A stretch of DNA of 47,630 nucleotides from Umezawaea beigongshangensis (lineage in GTDB: Bacteria; Actinomycetota; Actinomycetes; Mycobacteriales; Pseudonocardiaceae): assembly GCF_016464305.1 (NCBI RefSeq), contig NZ_JAEIOJ010000021.1:1-47630 (forward strand), in the 5' to 3' direction. The notes beneath the pieces were generated by a model. That model ran no database searches. It was not told the origin of the DNA and was given only the letters and a program-made list of their open reading frames with translations. Every line of letters begins with the position of its first letter. Position 1 is the stretch's first letter. Below, one piece after another: positions 25,281 to 33,777 of this stretch. The position numbers were made by a program, and so were the translations under genes.

Positions 25281-26948
25281 TCAGCCGAGCGGCAGCTTCG
25301 GGTAACGGGTGGTGAGTGCTTGCAGCTGTTCGGCGAGCGAGCCGGCGGACTTGTCGGAACGTGCCGGTTGCCCGTCGGCCGGCACCTCCGGTCGTGGTGC
25401 GCCCGCGCAGGTGGATTCCCCGGGCGGCAGGGTGCCGCGGATGAGGTACTCGTCGACCTGTGCGGTGACGCAGGGGTTGGCGACGTAGAGGCCGTGGCTG
25501 CCGTCGTCCACCACGGTGATCAAGTGAGCGCGGAGCTTCCTCGCCATCGCCGGGCCGCCCTCGTAGTGCGTCGCGGGGTCGAACTCGGCCTGCAGCACCA
25601 GGCCGGGCCGGCCGCCCCGGCGCTTGACGTCCACGGGTCGCTCCGGCGGGGTGAAGCTGCGGAACGTGCACGGGGTGGGCGCCGCGGACATCGCTCCTTC
25701 GCCGTGGGGGTACTTCTCGCGGAAGATCTTCATCTGCTGGTAGTAGTGGTTGAGATCCGTGGGCCAGTCCCGTTCGCAGGTCACCGCTTCGTACACGCCG
25801 ATGGCGGTCTTCGGCTCGGCGGTCCGCGCCACGACCTCGAGCGCCGCGGCGGCGTCGGGTGAGAGCTCGCCGTTCTCCAGCGCTTCCCGGAACCGGACGA
25901 GGAGCTCGGCGAGGACGTCCCAGCTCGGCCTGCTCGGGGCGTGCACGCCGACGATCCACCGATCCAGCACGTCACCGTCGACCGAGGTGACCTCCGGCGG
26001 GCCGCCGTCCAGGGGAACCGGCGTGCGCTCCAGTTGTCCGTGCAGCTTCTCCAGCGTGGCCCGGACCTCGTCCGCCGTCCTGCCGAGTCCGTAGGTGCCG
26101 TCGCGCTGTGCGGCCCAGGCCGTCCACGCGTCGACGCTGGCCCCGATCGCCATCGCCTGCCTCCTGCTGGCTTCGTAGTAGGACCAGTCGGGGTGCATGG
26201 AGGAGTCGAGCACGCTGCGGTCGAGCTTGCCCGGGAACAGGCTCCCGTAGACGGCGCCGAGGTAGGTGCCGTACGACACGCCGTAGTAGTTGATCCTCCG
26301 CTCGCCCATCGCGGCACGAATGACGTCCACGTCCCGTGCGGTGTTGGCGGTGCTGATGTGCTTGCGCAGGTCACCGCCTGCGCGCTGACACATCTGTTCC
26401 TGCTGGCGCACCTGTTCAGCGATCACCGCCAGCTGCGCGTCGGTCGGTCGGCTCGGCCGGTCAGGAGCCCGGTCGGGGACCTCGCACCGCAGTTCGTCCT
26501 TGCTGAACCGCGTGCCTCTGGGGTTGAAACCGATGACGTCGAAGCTCTCCGCCACGGCGGACAGCCCGGCGAACCCCTTGGGGAAGAACACGCCCGAGAC
26601 GCCGGGACCTCCTGGATTCGTCAGCAGGACGCCCTGTCGTTCCGCCGGGTTCTTGGCCTTGACCCTGGTCGCGGTGATCTCGAGCGTGCGGCCGCCCGGA
26701 TCGCGGTAGTCCACGGGCACCAGGACCGTGCCACAGTCCATCCCGGACCACTGCTCCTTCCAGAAGTCGGCGGGGAAACCGGTTGGCACCGGTGGGTCGC
26801 ACGGGGCCCACGTGATCCGCTGGTCGTAGAACCGGCTCAGGCCGGCACCTGCCTGCTCGCCCCCTGCCACGGGGGTGATGAAGCCCAGCAGTGCCCCCGT
26901 GACCACCACGGTGCCCAGCACCCTGATGGATCGATGTCGCTTCCGCAT
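25281..26948 (-). CDS. Secreted alpha/beta hydrolase (tripeptidyl aminopeptidase-like)
   Basis: A 555-aa exported serine hydrolase of the actinomycete ss-Tap/SlpD-E group. ATG 26948 opens a signal peptide (MRKRHRSIRVLGTVVVTGAL, then LGFITPVAGG). ITWAPCDPP and CGTVLVPVDYRDPGG are family landmarks. The oxyanion loop is LLTNPGGPGVSG, the nucleophile is Ser225 in YYGVSYGTYLG, the acid is likely in LVLQAEFDPATHYEGG, and the catalytic His is in VVDDGSHGLYV. A conserved C-terminal domain with CVTAQVDEYL and GTLPPGESTCAG follows. Such enzymes remove tripeptides from exported proteins or peptides outside the cell. It stands alone, with decayed DNA on both sides. Confidence 0.9.
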   Translation of the reverse strand: MRKRHRSIRVLGTVVVTGALLGFITPVAGGEQAGAGLSRFYDQRITWAPCDPPVPTGFPADFWKEQWSGMDCGTVLVPVDYRDPGGRTLEITATRVKAKNPAERQGVLLTNPGGPGVSGVFFPKGFAGLSAVAESFDVIGFNPRGTRFSKDELRCEVPDRAPDRPSRPTDAQLAVIAEQVRQQEQMCQRAGGDLRKHISTANTARDVDVIRAAMGERRINYYGVSYGTYLGAVYGSLFPGKLDRSVLDSSMHPDWSYYEASRRQAMAIGASVDAWTAWAAQRDGTYGLGRTADEVRATLEKLHGQLERTPVPLDGGPPEVTSVDGDVLDRWIVGVHAPSRPSWDVLAELLVRFREALENGELSPDAAAALEVVARTAEPKTAIGVYEAVTCERDWPTDLNHYYQQMKIFREKYPHGEGAMSAAPTPCTFRSFTPPERPVDVKRRGGRPGLVLQAEFDPATHYEGGPAMARKLRAHLITVVDDGSHGLYVANPCVTAQVDEYLIRGTLPPGESTCAGAPRPEVPADGQPARSDKSAGSLAEQLQALTTRYPKLPLG

Positions 26949-27500
26949 AGCCGCGTCTCCGTCCTGGTCGATCTTCTGCGAACCGGGCGAAGCTATCGAC
27001 GGTGAGATATCGGCCAGATAAGCGTCCGCGCGAACGTGAACGGAGAGCGTCCGGCCCGGACAGCGGTCCGCACGCCGGCAAGGCCGACAACGCAGTGAGC
27101 CGTTCTCATCGTGACGGCGCAGGTCACGTCGTGGACTGAGCGGTGGAGAGCGTGGTGGGCGAGGCTCCTGGCAGGACAGCGGTCGACCACCATCCAGTGC
27201 CCCCGACCGGGAGCCTCGCCGTGCTGGCCCACCCCGCCGCGATCCCGCTGCCCGACCACACCCCCGTCCGCCCGGGCGACCTGATCCGCGCCGAGCGCGT
27301 GCGACGCCGATCCCGGCGACGATCCCGGTGGCGGTGCCCGGAGCCCGGCCGTCAGGCGCTGCTGCTGCCCACCTGCGCGACGACCAGTGGCGCGTGCCGT
27401 CCCGACCCCGACCACCACCCACCCACCCGCACGCGGCCAGAGGTCCCGCCACCGGAGGTCACCACAGCGCGGCACACCGCGACGGCCGGGGGGGCCACGA
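26949..27500. other. Transposase scrap and inverted repeat
   Basis: Plus-strand pieces at about 27220-27400 read VLAHPAAIPLPDHTPVRPGD, DLIRAERVRR and SRWRCPEPGRQALLL, continuing in the next frame as AHLRDDQW. They resemble the N-terminus of an IS5-type transposase broken by frameshifts. Just before them, GGCGAGGCTCC (27158-27168) and GGAGCCTCGCC (27210-27220) form a perfect 11-bp inverted repeat. No intact gene is present. Confidence 0.4.
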
Positions 27501-27514
27501 CGCCGAGCACCGCG

Positions 27515-27640
27515 CTGCTCAGCGTGGCCAGCGCGGAGGCCCGCCTGGGCACCGGTGCCGCGGCCGGTGAGCGCCACCGCCAGCGCCGAGGGGGCCGGTA
27601 CCGGCGGGGTGCTGCGGGCGGTGCCGGTGGCGGTGCCGAA
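27515..27640 (-). pseudogene. CheB-like remnant (copy 3)
   Basis: A short minus-strand piece reads PSALAVALTGRGTGAQAGLR, the same motif found in copies 1 and 2, with DNA similarity to 824-879 and 21933-21988. The same loss of the catalytic Asp is present. Only about 40 residues survive. Confidence 0.5.
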
Positions 27641-27725
27641 CACCCGCAGGCCGCTGTTCGCCGACGCGCACACCCACCGCATCTGGCATGCTGCTGCGTC
27701 GTGACACCACGACGCAGAAAGGACG

Positions 27726-28148
27726 ATGCCGCGTAGACGGCCGTCCCAGCTCCACGCCCGCGCCCGCCGACCCAGCTGGCAGCACCACACCCCCGCACCA
27801 CCAGGACTGCCACGAGGCTCCAGCCACCTCGCCGCGGCGATCACCCGACTGGAACACCAGCGCCTGTACCCCGGCGCCGTGACCGCCGCCCTGCGCGCCT
27901 GGTCCCGCACCGCACGCAGCCCGCGCCGCGCCCGCTCCGGCGGGTGCGGCTGCCCGCTGTGCCACCCCGGACACCCCAGCGACGAACGAGGCGTCCTCGA
28001 ACTCGCCCTGCACGCCCTCCCCGCACGAGCCGCCCGCGAACTGCGCACCGTCCTCGACCCCCTCGACGAGCACTACCGCACACGCAGCCACCCCGACCCC
28101 CACGTGTCCGCCGACCACCCCTGGTGGGCCCGACGAACCTGGCGATGA
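27726..28148 (+). CDS. Cys-rich conserved hypothetical protein
   Basis: A 140-aa protein with ATG after CAGAAAGGACG. The N-terminus is basic and proline-rich (RRPSWQHHTPAPPGLPRG), then a helical part LAAAITRLEHQRLYPGAVTA and a Cys cluster GGCGCPLCHPGHPSDE, likely a metal site. A second helical part LELALHALPARAARELRTVL follows and the end is HVSADHPWWARRTWR. The strong codon bias and conserved-looking ends indicate a real gene. I know no function. The cluster and basic N-terminus would allow nucleic-acid binding. Confidence 0.75.
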   Translation: MPRRRPSQLHARARRPSWQHHTPAPPGLPRGSSHLAAAITRLEHQRLYPGAVTAALRAWSRTARSPRRARSGGCGCPLCHPGHPSDERGVLELALHALPARAARELRTVLDPLDEHYRTRSHPDPHVSADHPWWARRTWR

Positions 28149-28191
28149 CACCCACCCACACACCAGCCGTCCTGCCCCAGGGGCTGCTTCA

Positions 28192-28247
28192 CGACCCGGT
28201 CCAGCAGGCCGGTACGGCCTGCTGGACCGGCCTGCAGGACCGGGTCG
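28192..28247. repeat. Three-arm inverted repeat (mutually exclusive hairpins)
   Basis: Arm A (28192-28210, CGACCCGGTCCAGCAGGCC) pairs with arm B (28216-28230, GGCCTGCTGGACCGG) over 15 perfect base pairs. It also pairs with arm C (28229-28247, GGCCTGCAGGACCGGGTCG) over 19 positions with one mismatch. Arms B and C overlap by two bases. The structure is just downstream of the Cys-rich gene. Confidence 0.65.
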
Positions 28248-28249
28248 AG

Positions 28250-28430
28250 GGCCACCGAGTGCTGCTTCTCTCCGCTGACGACCAGCGCCGCACCGCGGTC
28301 GGCCACCACCGTGCGGTACACAACAGCCCGTCACGGCCGGGCCCCGCTGACCACGACCCGGCCAGCAACGGACAGCAGGTGGGCACCTCGAGGTGTGTAC
28401 CGGTGAACAGCACGCCACGGCTGGGGTGAT
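28250..28430 (-). pseudogene. Short repeated-family protein tail (copy A)
   Basis: The minus-strand frame reads RTVVADRGAALVVSGEKQHS, then VALDPV, closely similar to AALVVGGEEQHLLALDPV at 43727 and to the shifted frame QHLVAFNPV at about 37335. The stop that follows DPV in the 43.7-kb copy is replaced here by the three-arm inverted repeat. Upstream pieces such as HLLSVAGRVVVSGARP lie in other frames. Function unknown. Confidence 0.45.
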
Positions 28431-28539
28431 GAACAGCGACGCAGACGTCCGCACGACGCGTTGCCGGCGCGGTGGGAGCCGGTGCCGCTGCACATCCTGT
28501 TCCGCGCGGTCCTGCCGCCCCTCCCCCCGCGGTGGTTGC

Positions 28540-28847
28540 TGCCGCGGTTGCAGATCCCGGCCGACATCCAGCCGGTGACCACGCGGAACTCGCAGGCGGA
28601 GGGACGGCTGGTCCTGGTCACGAGATCATCAGCCGCACCGATGGACCGGATGACGCGCATCACCCGTGGTCGGGGTGGTCGGTGCGGGGCCGCCCGGAGA
28701 ACTGGGACAGCGTTCGAGGACCACGACGCGGTGGCTGCGTCCACCCGGGACCGCGGCCAGCAGTTGGCCCACGGGTCCGTACCCGAGGATCGCGGCACCA
28801 CCCGTCCCTGCTTCGTCCTTGTTCACCGCGCTCTCGTCGTCGATCAC
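28540..28847 (-). pseudogene. FAD monooxygenase N-terminal fragment (MhpA-like)
   Basis: An ATG at 28847 opens MIDDESAVNKDEAG and AAILGYGPVGQLLAAV, the dinucleotide-binding start of a flavin hydroxylase, then SHRVVVLER. A frameshift follows, and homology resumes as RVIRSIGAADDLVTRTSRPS and FRVV, matching the region after the FAD site in 3-(3-hydroxyphenyl)propionate hydroxylases. The remaining 400 or so residues are missing. It is non-functional. Confidence 0.6.
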
Positions 28848-28911
28848 GGACTTCGAGGCGAGCGCGCCGAAGACGCGTCACCTCCGACGGTTTTTCCGGA
28901 GGTCATGAAGA

Positions 28912-28940
28912 AATGGCCGGGAGAACGCTCCTCGGCCATT
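28912..28940. terminator. Terminator hairpin downstream of the NAD(P)-binding gene
   Basis: AATGGCCG and CGGCCATT pair over 8 bp with an inner GGAG-AACG-CTCC. It lies 27 bp beyond the stop of the minus-strand gene at 28967. Confidence 0.6.
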
Positions 28941-28966
28941 CCGAAACGAGTCGGGGGATCTTCTGC

Positions 28967-29611
28967 TCAGTGACCGAGGTTGACCTGCGCGCGGTGGTGT
29001 TCGTGCTTTTCGATCAAGTCGACGAAACCGAGGGCGTAGTCCGGTGCGGAGATCGCACCGCCTTCGGGGTCGACCGCGACGTCGTCGCCGAGTCGGTACC
29101 GGCCGAGCCGCTCGCCGGGCATCTTGGCGCCGAACCTGAGCGCCGGGCTCACGAACACCCAGTCGAGCGACGCGGGCGCGGCGGGGAGGTCTTCGAGAAC
29201 GATCGCCGCCCCGGCGCGGATCTCGTCGTGCAGTTCCGCGGGGATGTGGCTGAGGTCGGTGATGAAGCGGTCCGCTCCAGGTGCCGGACGCAGCGTCGAA
29301 GCACCGCCGACGACGAACAGGGGCACGCCCGCGGCGCCGGCCAGACGCATGATGGTGCGGTAGGCGTCGCGGAAGACGGCGGCCAGCGGTCCGCGCGGAG
29401 CGATCGCGCCCACGACGACGTCCGCGCCTCGCACGGGCGCCAGGAGCGTCGCTTCGTCGGTGACGTCACCGACGACGTGGACCACGTTCGGAATTCGTTT
29501 TTCGGGGAGCGAGCGGCTCAGCGCGGTGACCTGGTGACCGCGAGCGGCGGCCTCCGCGACAATGGCCGAGCCGGCATAACCGGTGCCACCGATGACAGTA
29601 ATGCGAGACAA
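28967..29611 (-). CDS. NAD(P)H-binding atypical SDR
   Basis: A 214-aa Rossmann protein. The cofactor motif ITVIGGTGYAGSAIV is at the N-terminus. VVHVVGDVTDEATL, ADVVVGAIAPRG, GVPLFVVGGASTLRPAPG and LDWVFVSPALRFGAKMPG are characteristic of the YwnB/YeeZ-like branch. I prefer the TTG at 29611 (MSRITVIGG) because family members begin directly before the glycine motif; a longer ATG-type start at 29650 would overlap the promoter region. It is divergent from an HxlR regulator, a very common pair in which HxlR senses redox or electrophile stress. Cytoplasmic, substrate unknown. Confidence 0.85.
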   Translation of the reverse strand: MSRITVIGGTGYAGSAIVAEAAARGHQVTALSRSLPEKRIPNVVHVVGDVTDEATLLAPVRGADVVVGAIAPRGPLAAVFRDAYRTIMRLAGAAGVPLFVVGGASTLRPAPGADRFITDLSHIPAELHDEIRAGAAIVLEDLPAAPASLDWVFVSPALRFGAKMPGERLGRYRLGDDVAVDPEGGAISAPDYALGFVDLIEKHEHHRAQVNLGH

Positions 29612-29697
29612 CAGTTGCCTTCCTTCGAAAGCCGGAGCGTCGGACGACACTTCGGTTATCGTAGGAGGGCGACTCTCCCACAGGAAGAAGGCACTTC

Positions 29698-30144
29698 GTG
29701 GTAACCCACCAGGCCGGGCCGGTGCTGCACGGCAGCCCCTACCGCGCGGACTGCCCGACTCGCCGGATCATGGATCGTGTCGGAGACCGGTGGACGGTGC
29801 TTGTCGTCGTCGCGCTCTCCGACGGCAGCGCCCGATTCTCAGAGCTGAACCGGCGCATCGAGGGCATTTCGAAGAAGATGCTCACCCAGACCCTCCGCGG
29901 ACTCGAACGCGACGGCCTCGTGCACCGCACCGTCCACTCCGAAGTCCCGGTCCGCGTCGAGTACACGCTCACCGAAGCGGGTGACAGCCTGCGCGAGCCC
30001 CTGCACGCGTTGCAGCGGTGGTCGATCGCACACGGCGATGTCGTCTCGGCGGCGCAGGAGGCGTACGACCGCATCGAACGCGATCAGCAGCACCGCCCGC
30101 ACACCCGGTCGTCGCCGGGCTCACCGGCGCGCTGGGCGAGGTGA
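29698..30144 (+). CDS. HxlR family transcriptional regulator
   Basis: A 148-aa winged-helix regulator starting at GTG. The family Cys is in YRADCPTRRIMDRVGDRWTV. The helix-turn-helix covers LVVVALSDGSARFSELNRRI and GISKKMLTQTLRGLERDGLV, and the wing is RTVHSEVPVRVEYTLTEAG. The C-terminal dimer helix is ALQRWSIAHGDVVSAAQEAY. The N-terminal Cys is the redox-sensing residue in several family members. It is divergent from the NAD(P)-binding gene, which it most likely controls. Confidence 0.9.
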   Translation: MVTHQAGPVLHGSPYRADCPTRRIMDRVGDRWTVLVVVALSDGSARFSELNRRIEGISKKMLTQTLRGLERDGLVHRTVHSEVPVRVEYTLTEAGDSLREPLHALQRWSIAHGDVVSAAQEAYDRIERDQQHRPHTRSSPGSPARWAR

Positions 30145-30589
30145 CGCCGATCCGCCCCACCGGAGAGCACGTGGCGGTCGAACGCGGCTGGGCAGACCAC
30201 CACCAGCAGCAGCACCTGCCTGGCCGCGGGGTGCTGGCCGGGGGGTGCTGGTCGCGGGGTGCTGGTCGCGGTGCGGCGACCTCGGCTTCGGTGAGCACCG
30301 CGCGGCCTCGCCCGACAGCACCTGCTCGACGAACGCCCGGAGGTCCCGGCGGCGCCGGGTGCCGTGGACGGCCGGCACGACCACGCCGCCGACCGCCGAC
30401 CAGGCCGGCACCGACGGCATCATCGACCCCGCGCTGTGCGGGTGGACGCGCGAACAGAGCACAGAGGACGACCCACCTGCGCCTGGCCGGCCCCGCCATC
30501 GCACAACAACGACCGGCCAGCGATCCGGGACGACCCGGCCGTACCGCGACCGATCACCGAGACGGGTCTGCGACCTGCTCGTGCCACCG
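30145..30589. other. Decayed stretch
   Basis: A minus-strand piece near 30370 reads VVVPAVHGTRRRRDLRAFVE and QVLSGEAARCSPKP. No gene boundaries are visible and the other frames are uninformative. Confidence 0.3.
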
Positions 30590-31097
30590 CGGCGCAGGCA
30601 CACCCGGAAGGGCCGGTCGTGCGGTGGGCGCAGCAGGCGGCTCGGGAGACCTTCAACAGCGTGCACGCCCTGCTGACATTGCCGCCGCCCGATTTCTCCG
30701 CCTCGACGAACGGACAGAGGTTCACCGGGTCTCGTTCGCGAAGAAAGCCGTGGCACGCTTGAGGATCTTCACGTCCTCGGCCAGTCGGCGGTTCTCCCGC
30801 CGAAGCCGGACCAGCTCCTCGCGCTCGTCGGTGGTCAGCCCGTCGGTGCGCGTCCCGGCTTCGCGCTCGGCCTGCACGACCCACTGCCGCACCGCGGTCT
30901 CGGTCAGGTCGACGTCCCTGGTGACCTGACCGACCGGTCGCCCCGCCGGCACAGCTCCACGATCTCGGCCTTGAACTCCGGGGTGAACGACCGCCCAGGC
31001 CACCGCTTCCTCCTCCCCGTGGGCTCCATGACGGGACGTCCTTCCGGAGACCCGCGTCCCCTGATCTCAGATGTCCGTCAACACCGGTCAGGCCCAC
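30590..31097 (-). mobile_element. IS3-family element, truncated and frameshifted
   Basis: OrfA starts at ATG 31029 (RRKRWPGRSFTPEFKAEIVE, LCRRGDRSV). A frameshift near 30948 moves the frame, after which it continues GQVTRDVDLTETAVRQWVVQ and the leucine-zipper part REELVRLRRENRRLAEDVKI, LKRATAFFANETR with a stop at 30722. OrfB begins just there (CPFVEAEKSGGGNVSRACTL, LKVSRAA) but loses homology after about 40 residues, so the DDE catalytic domain is missing. The right end may be near 31097 (GATGTCCGTCAACACCGGTC). It cannot transpose by itself. Confidence 0.75.
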
Positions 31098-31246
31098 TGC
31101 GACTTCTCCCACTCCGCCGACCTGATCAGGGGGCTCGACGATGATCACCACCGACGACTGCGGAACCCGTGGCCGGGTCGAGCCGTCGAAACCGGTCGCG
31201 CACGGGTGTGTAGCGAGTCGGTGTTCCTCAGAGGACGGGTGATCCA

Positions 31247-32549
31247 GTGTCCGGCACGTCGCCGTCGCCGTACCCGCACCGGGACCGGGTCACGGGCCGC
31301 AGTCCTGGCCCGCCCACCCGGCTGGACCGGTGCACGGTGGGCCGGGGTGGTCCCCGCCTCCGCCTCCGCGGCGCGAGAGCTGGGTGGTGCGGGCGGTCCT
31401 GGCTCTGGTCGCCGTGCTGACGGCCGGGGGTGTCACCGCCTGGTCGGCCCTGGGAGGCGGGGGTGAAGGAGCTTCTGGTGGTGGCCCCAGCGGCGGTGTG
31501 ACCGAGGACGCCGGGTGTTCGGGCGACTACTGCCTCGGCGAGTACCAGTACGTGAACGCCTGCGGCCTCCTCGACCCGTCGAGCGTCGCCACCCGGATCG
31601 GACCGATCGGCAACGACGGCCTGCTGGTGCAGGAGTCCTTCACGGACCCCCTGCCGGCGGCCGACCCGGCATCGCCACCGACGTGGCCCTTCTCGGCGCG
31701 GTCGCGCTGCGACACCAGGACGATCGACTACGAGAAGGCGGTGCTCCGCACCCTGTCGCTGGAGCTGGAGCAGTACGCCGAGGACGGTGTGCTGGAGCAG
31801 ACCCCCGCCGAGCAGGGCCGGTCGTTGCCGGGCGTCGAGAACGCCGCCGTCCAGGACGAGCACGGCGGCGTGGAGGTGTACGGCCGGGTCCGCAACACGC
31901 GCTTCAGACTCAACCTCTTCTGGAGCAACAAGAAGCCCGCGATTGCCGAACCCACGCTCGTCGCACTGGTCGACACCGTCGTCAAGGGAGTGCCCAACGG
32001 GCCGAGCTCGGCCGCGGACCTCGGCGAACTGGGCGGCGGCGACCGGGGGGGCGGCGACCCGGGGGGGCGGTGACCGACGCCTGCGCCGTGTTCACCGGAG
32101 CAGACTTCCAGCAAGCGGTGGGCCACGTCGTCGACCCGACCAACGTCGACCGCACCTACAGCACGACGCCGGTGGGTCCGATCACCAGGATGTGCAGGCG
32201 GAGCACCGCCACGCTCGACCACGAGCGGCCCGCCCCCGAGGGCACCACCTACATGCACGGGGCGATGGCGCCCAAGGTCACGGTCACCCTGCACCCCGAC
32301 ACAGCGGTGGCGCGAGCGGCGATGGCGAAGAACCACCGCCACGTCGCCGACGCGGTCGACATCCCCGGCCTTGGTGACGGAGCCGTGTCCGGGATCGTCA
32401 CCTCCGCCTTTACCCTGGAGTTCACACACGGATTGCACCAGGTCCAGATCGACTGCGGCCTCACCAACCGCAACGCGGACTCGACGCCCGCCGACATGCG
32501 CGCCCGCCCGGAACCCCTGGCCGCCCCCGTCGCGGCCCGCATGCCCTGA
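31247..32549 (+). pseudogene. Two-domain membrane-anchored exported protein, frameshifted
   Basis: The reading frame has a proline-rich N-terminus (MSGTSPSPYPHRD from GTG 31247, or a GTG start at 31330), a membrane segment (VVRAVLALVAVLTAGGVTAW) and two tandem DUF3558-like domains. Domain 1 has YVNACGLLDPSSVATRIG and FSARSRCDTRT. Domain 2 has TDACAVFTGADFQQAVGHVV and ITRMCRRSTATL. The domains are in different frames: a stop at 32071 directly follows a G7 tract (32061-32067), with another G7 tract at 32045-32051. One extra G would join them. A second shift near 31276 separates the proline-rich start from the membrane segment. It is either a pseudogene, a slippage-controlled gene or a sequencing artefact. 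Both domains keep their paired cysteines. Confidence 0.65.
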
Positions 32550-32659
32550 CCACCTGCGGGATGCCAGAAGCCAGCCACACGGACCGACCCGCGACGAGAC
32601 CACTGCGAGTTCCCACCCGTCGATCAAGCCACCGAGAACCGGCCAGCGGCCTGTCGAGC

Positions 32660-32930
32660 TGCAGCCCAGCTGCATGACCAGCTGATCCGGTCGTGCTGGC
32701 CGATCGTGCTCCCACTTCCCGGCCACGCCCCCGAGTTCACCCCGACCGAGGGCCTGCTGGCCCATCTCACGGCCGACCACCCCCGCCACCCCGCCCGCGA
32801 CGACGCCAAACTCATCAAGGCCGCCCACCGGGGACCGCGTCACGTCCGGCGTCACCCCGCACCGCTCACCGCCTTCCTCACCGGCACCGGCCCGCAGTCG
32901 GCCCGACACCGTCAACGCCGTGATCGACGG
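32660..32930 (+). mobile_element. IS630-family transposase C-terminal scrap
   Basis: The plus-strand frame reads RSCWPIVLPLPGHAPEFTPT, EGLLAHLTADHPRHPARDD and KLIKAAHRGPRHVRRHPAPL, TAFLTGTG, matching the last catalytic segment of IS630-type transposases (the usual PxYAPELNPVEGxW motif, here PGHAPEFTPTEGLL). The catalytic Glu of the DDE triad is within TEG. Everything before it is missing. The scrap ends against the QorB-like gene. Confidence 0.6.
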
Positions 32931-32933
32931 TCC

Positions 32934-33692
32934 TCAGACCGCGATGGGGCGAGACGGTCGGCCGATCAGCTCCTCCAGGTCGCCGCGGACCTCGGAGAAC
33001 AGCCCGTTGCGGATCGCGACGAAGTAGTCGACCAGCCTGAAGGGCGAACCCGCCGCGTCCACGTCCTCGTCGCCGACGTCGCGGAACCGGTCCCCGGCGA
33101 GTTCCGGGAACGACCAACTGGTCGAACCGGTGAGCTCGTAGACCCGGTTCTCGTGCCCCTCGGTGGTCAGCGCGACCGCCGCAGCGAGGGCCAGATCATC
33201 ACGAGGGGCACTCGCGACACGACCGTCCTTGGTCGAGACCGCGACGATCTCGCCGGAGAACAGCCCGACAAAGTTCTCGTGGTACAAGCCGTTGCGCAGA
33301 AAGGTGAACGGCACACCGGTGGCGCGGACGGCTTCCTCGGTCGCCCTGTGCACCTCCGCGACGTAGATCGGGGACGTGTCCGCATCAGTCACACTCGTGT
33401 AAAAAATGTGCCCCACACCGTGCTGCACCGCCGCGGCGACAGCATTTTTGTGCATCTGGATGCGAGTACCCGAATCAGGCGCCAACGCCGACACGATCAG
33501 CAGCTTGTCCACGCCACGGAAGTCGAGCGTCTCAGGACGCGCGAAATCACCTCGGCGGACCTCGACACCGTCCAGGTCGAACCTCTTCGGGTCACGCACA
33601 GAAACGATGACCTGCTCGTTCGTACGGTCGAGAACGTGGCGGACCACTGCACCGCCCAGTTGACCGGTCGCACCGGTGATGAGGATCGTCAT
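32934..33692 (-). CDS. NmrA/QorB-like NAD(P)H quinone oxidoreductase
   Basis: A 252-aa atypical SDR. The start at about 33692 gives MTILITGATGQLGGAVVRHV with the cofactor motif at the very N-terminus. QVIVSVRDPKRFDLDGVEVR, GDFARPETLDFRGVDKLLIV, GHIFYTSVTDAD, AIEEAVRATG-type helices and VPFTFLRNGLYHENFVGLFS match the QorB branch, which reduces quinones with NADPH. These genes are usually divergent from an HxlR regulator, but here the opposite side is decayed. A nested palindrome at 33742-33777 lies upstream and may be the orphaned operator. Confidence 0.88.
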   Translation of the reverse strand: MTILITGATGQLGGAVVRHVLDRTNEQVIVSVRDPKRFDLDGVEVRRGDFARPETLDFRGVDKLLIVSALAPDSGTRIQMHKNAVAAAVQHGVGHIFYTSVTDADTSPIYVAEVHRATEEAVRATGVPFTFLRNGLYHENFVGLFSGEIVAVSTKDGRVASAPRDDLALAAAVALTTEGHENRVYELTGSTSWSFPELAGDRFRDVGDEDVDAAGSPFRLVDYFVAIRNGLFSEVRGDLEELIGRPSRPIAV

Positions 33693-33741
33693 GCACCCAG
33701 CTTGCTGGTCAACACCCCCCGCGGACAGTGGCCACTTCGCA

Positions 33742-33777
33742 GTGATCTGGTCACATGACGGTGACCGCACAGATCAC
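33742..33777. promoter_or_regulatory. Nested palindrome upstream of QorB-like gene
   Basis: GTGATCTG and CAGATCAC form outer arms, with GGTCAC and GTGACC as perfect inner arms. It is 50 bp upstream of the QorB-like start codon. It resembles a regulator site, although no regulator gene adjoins it. Confidence 0.5.
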
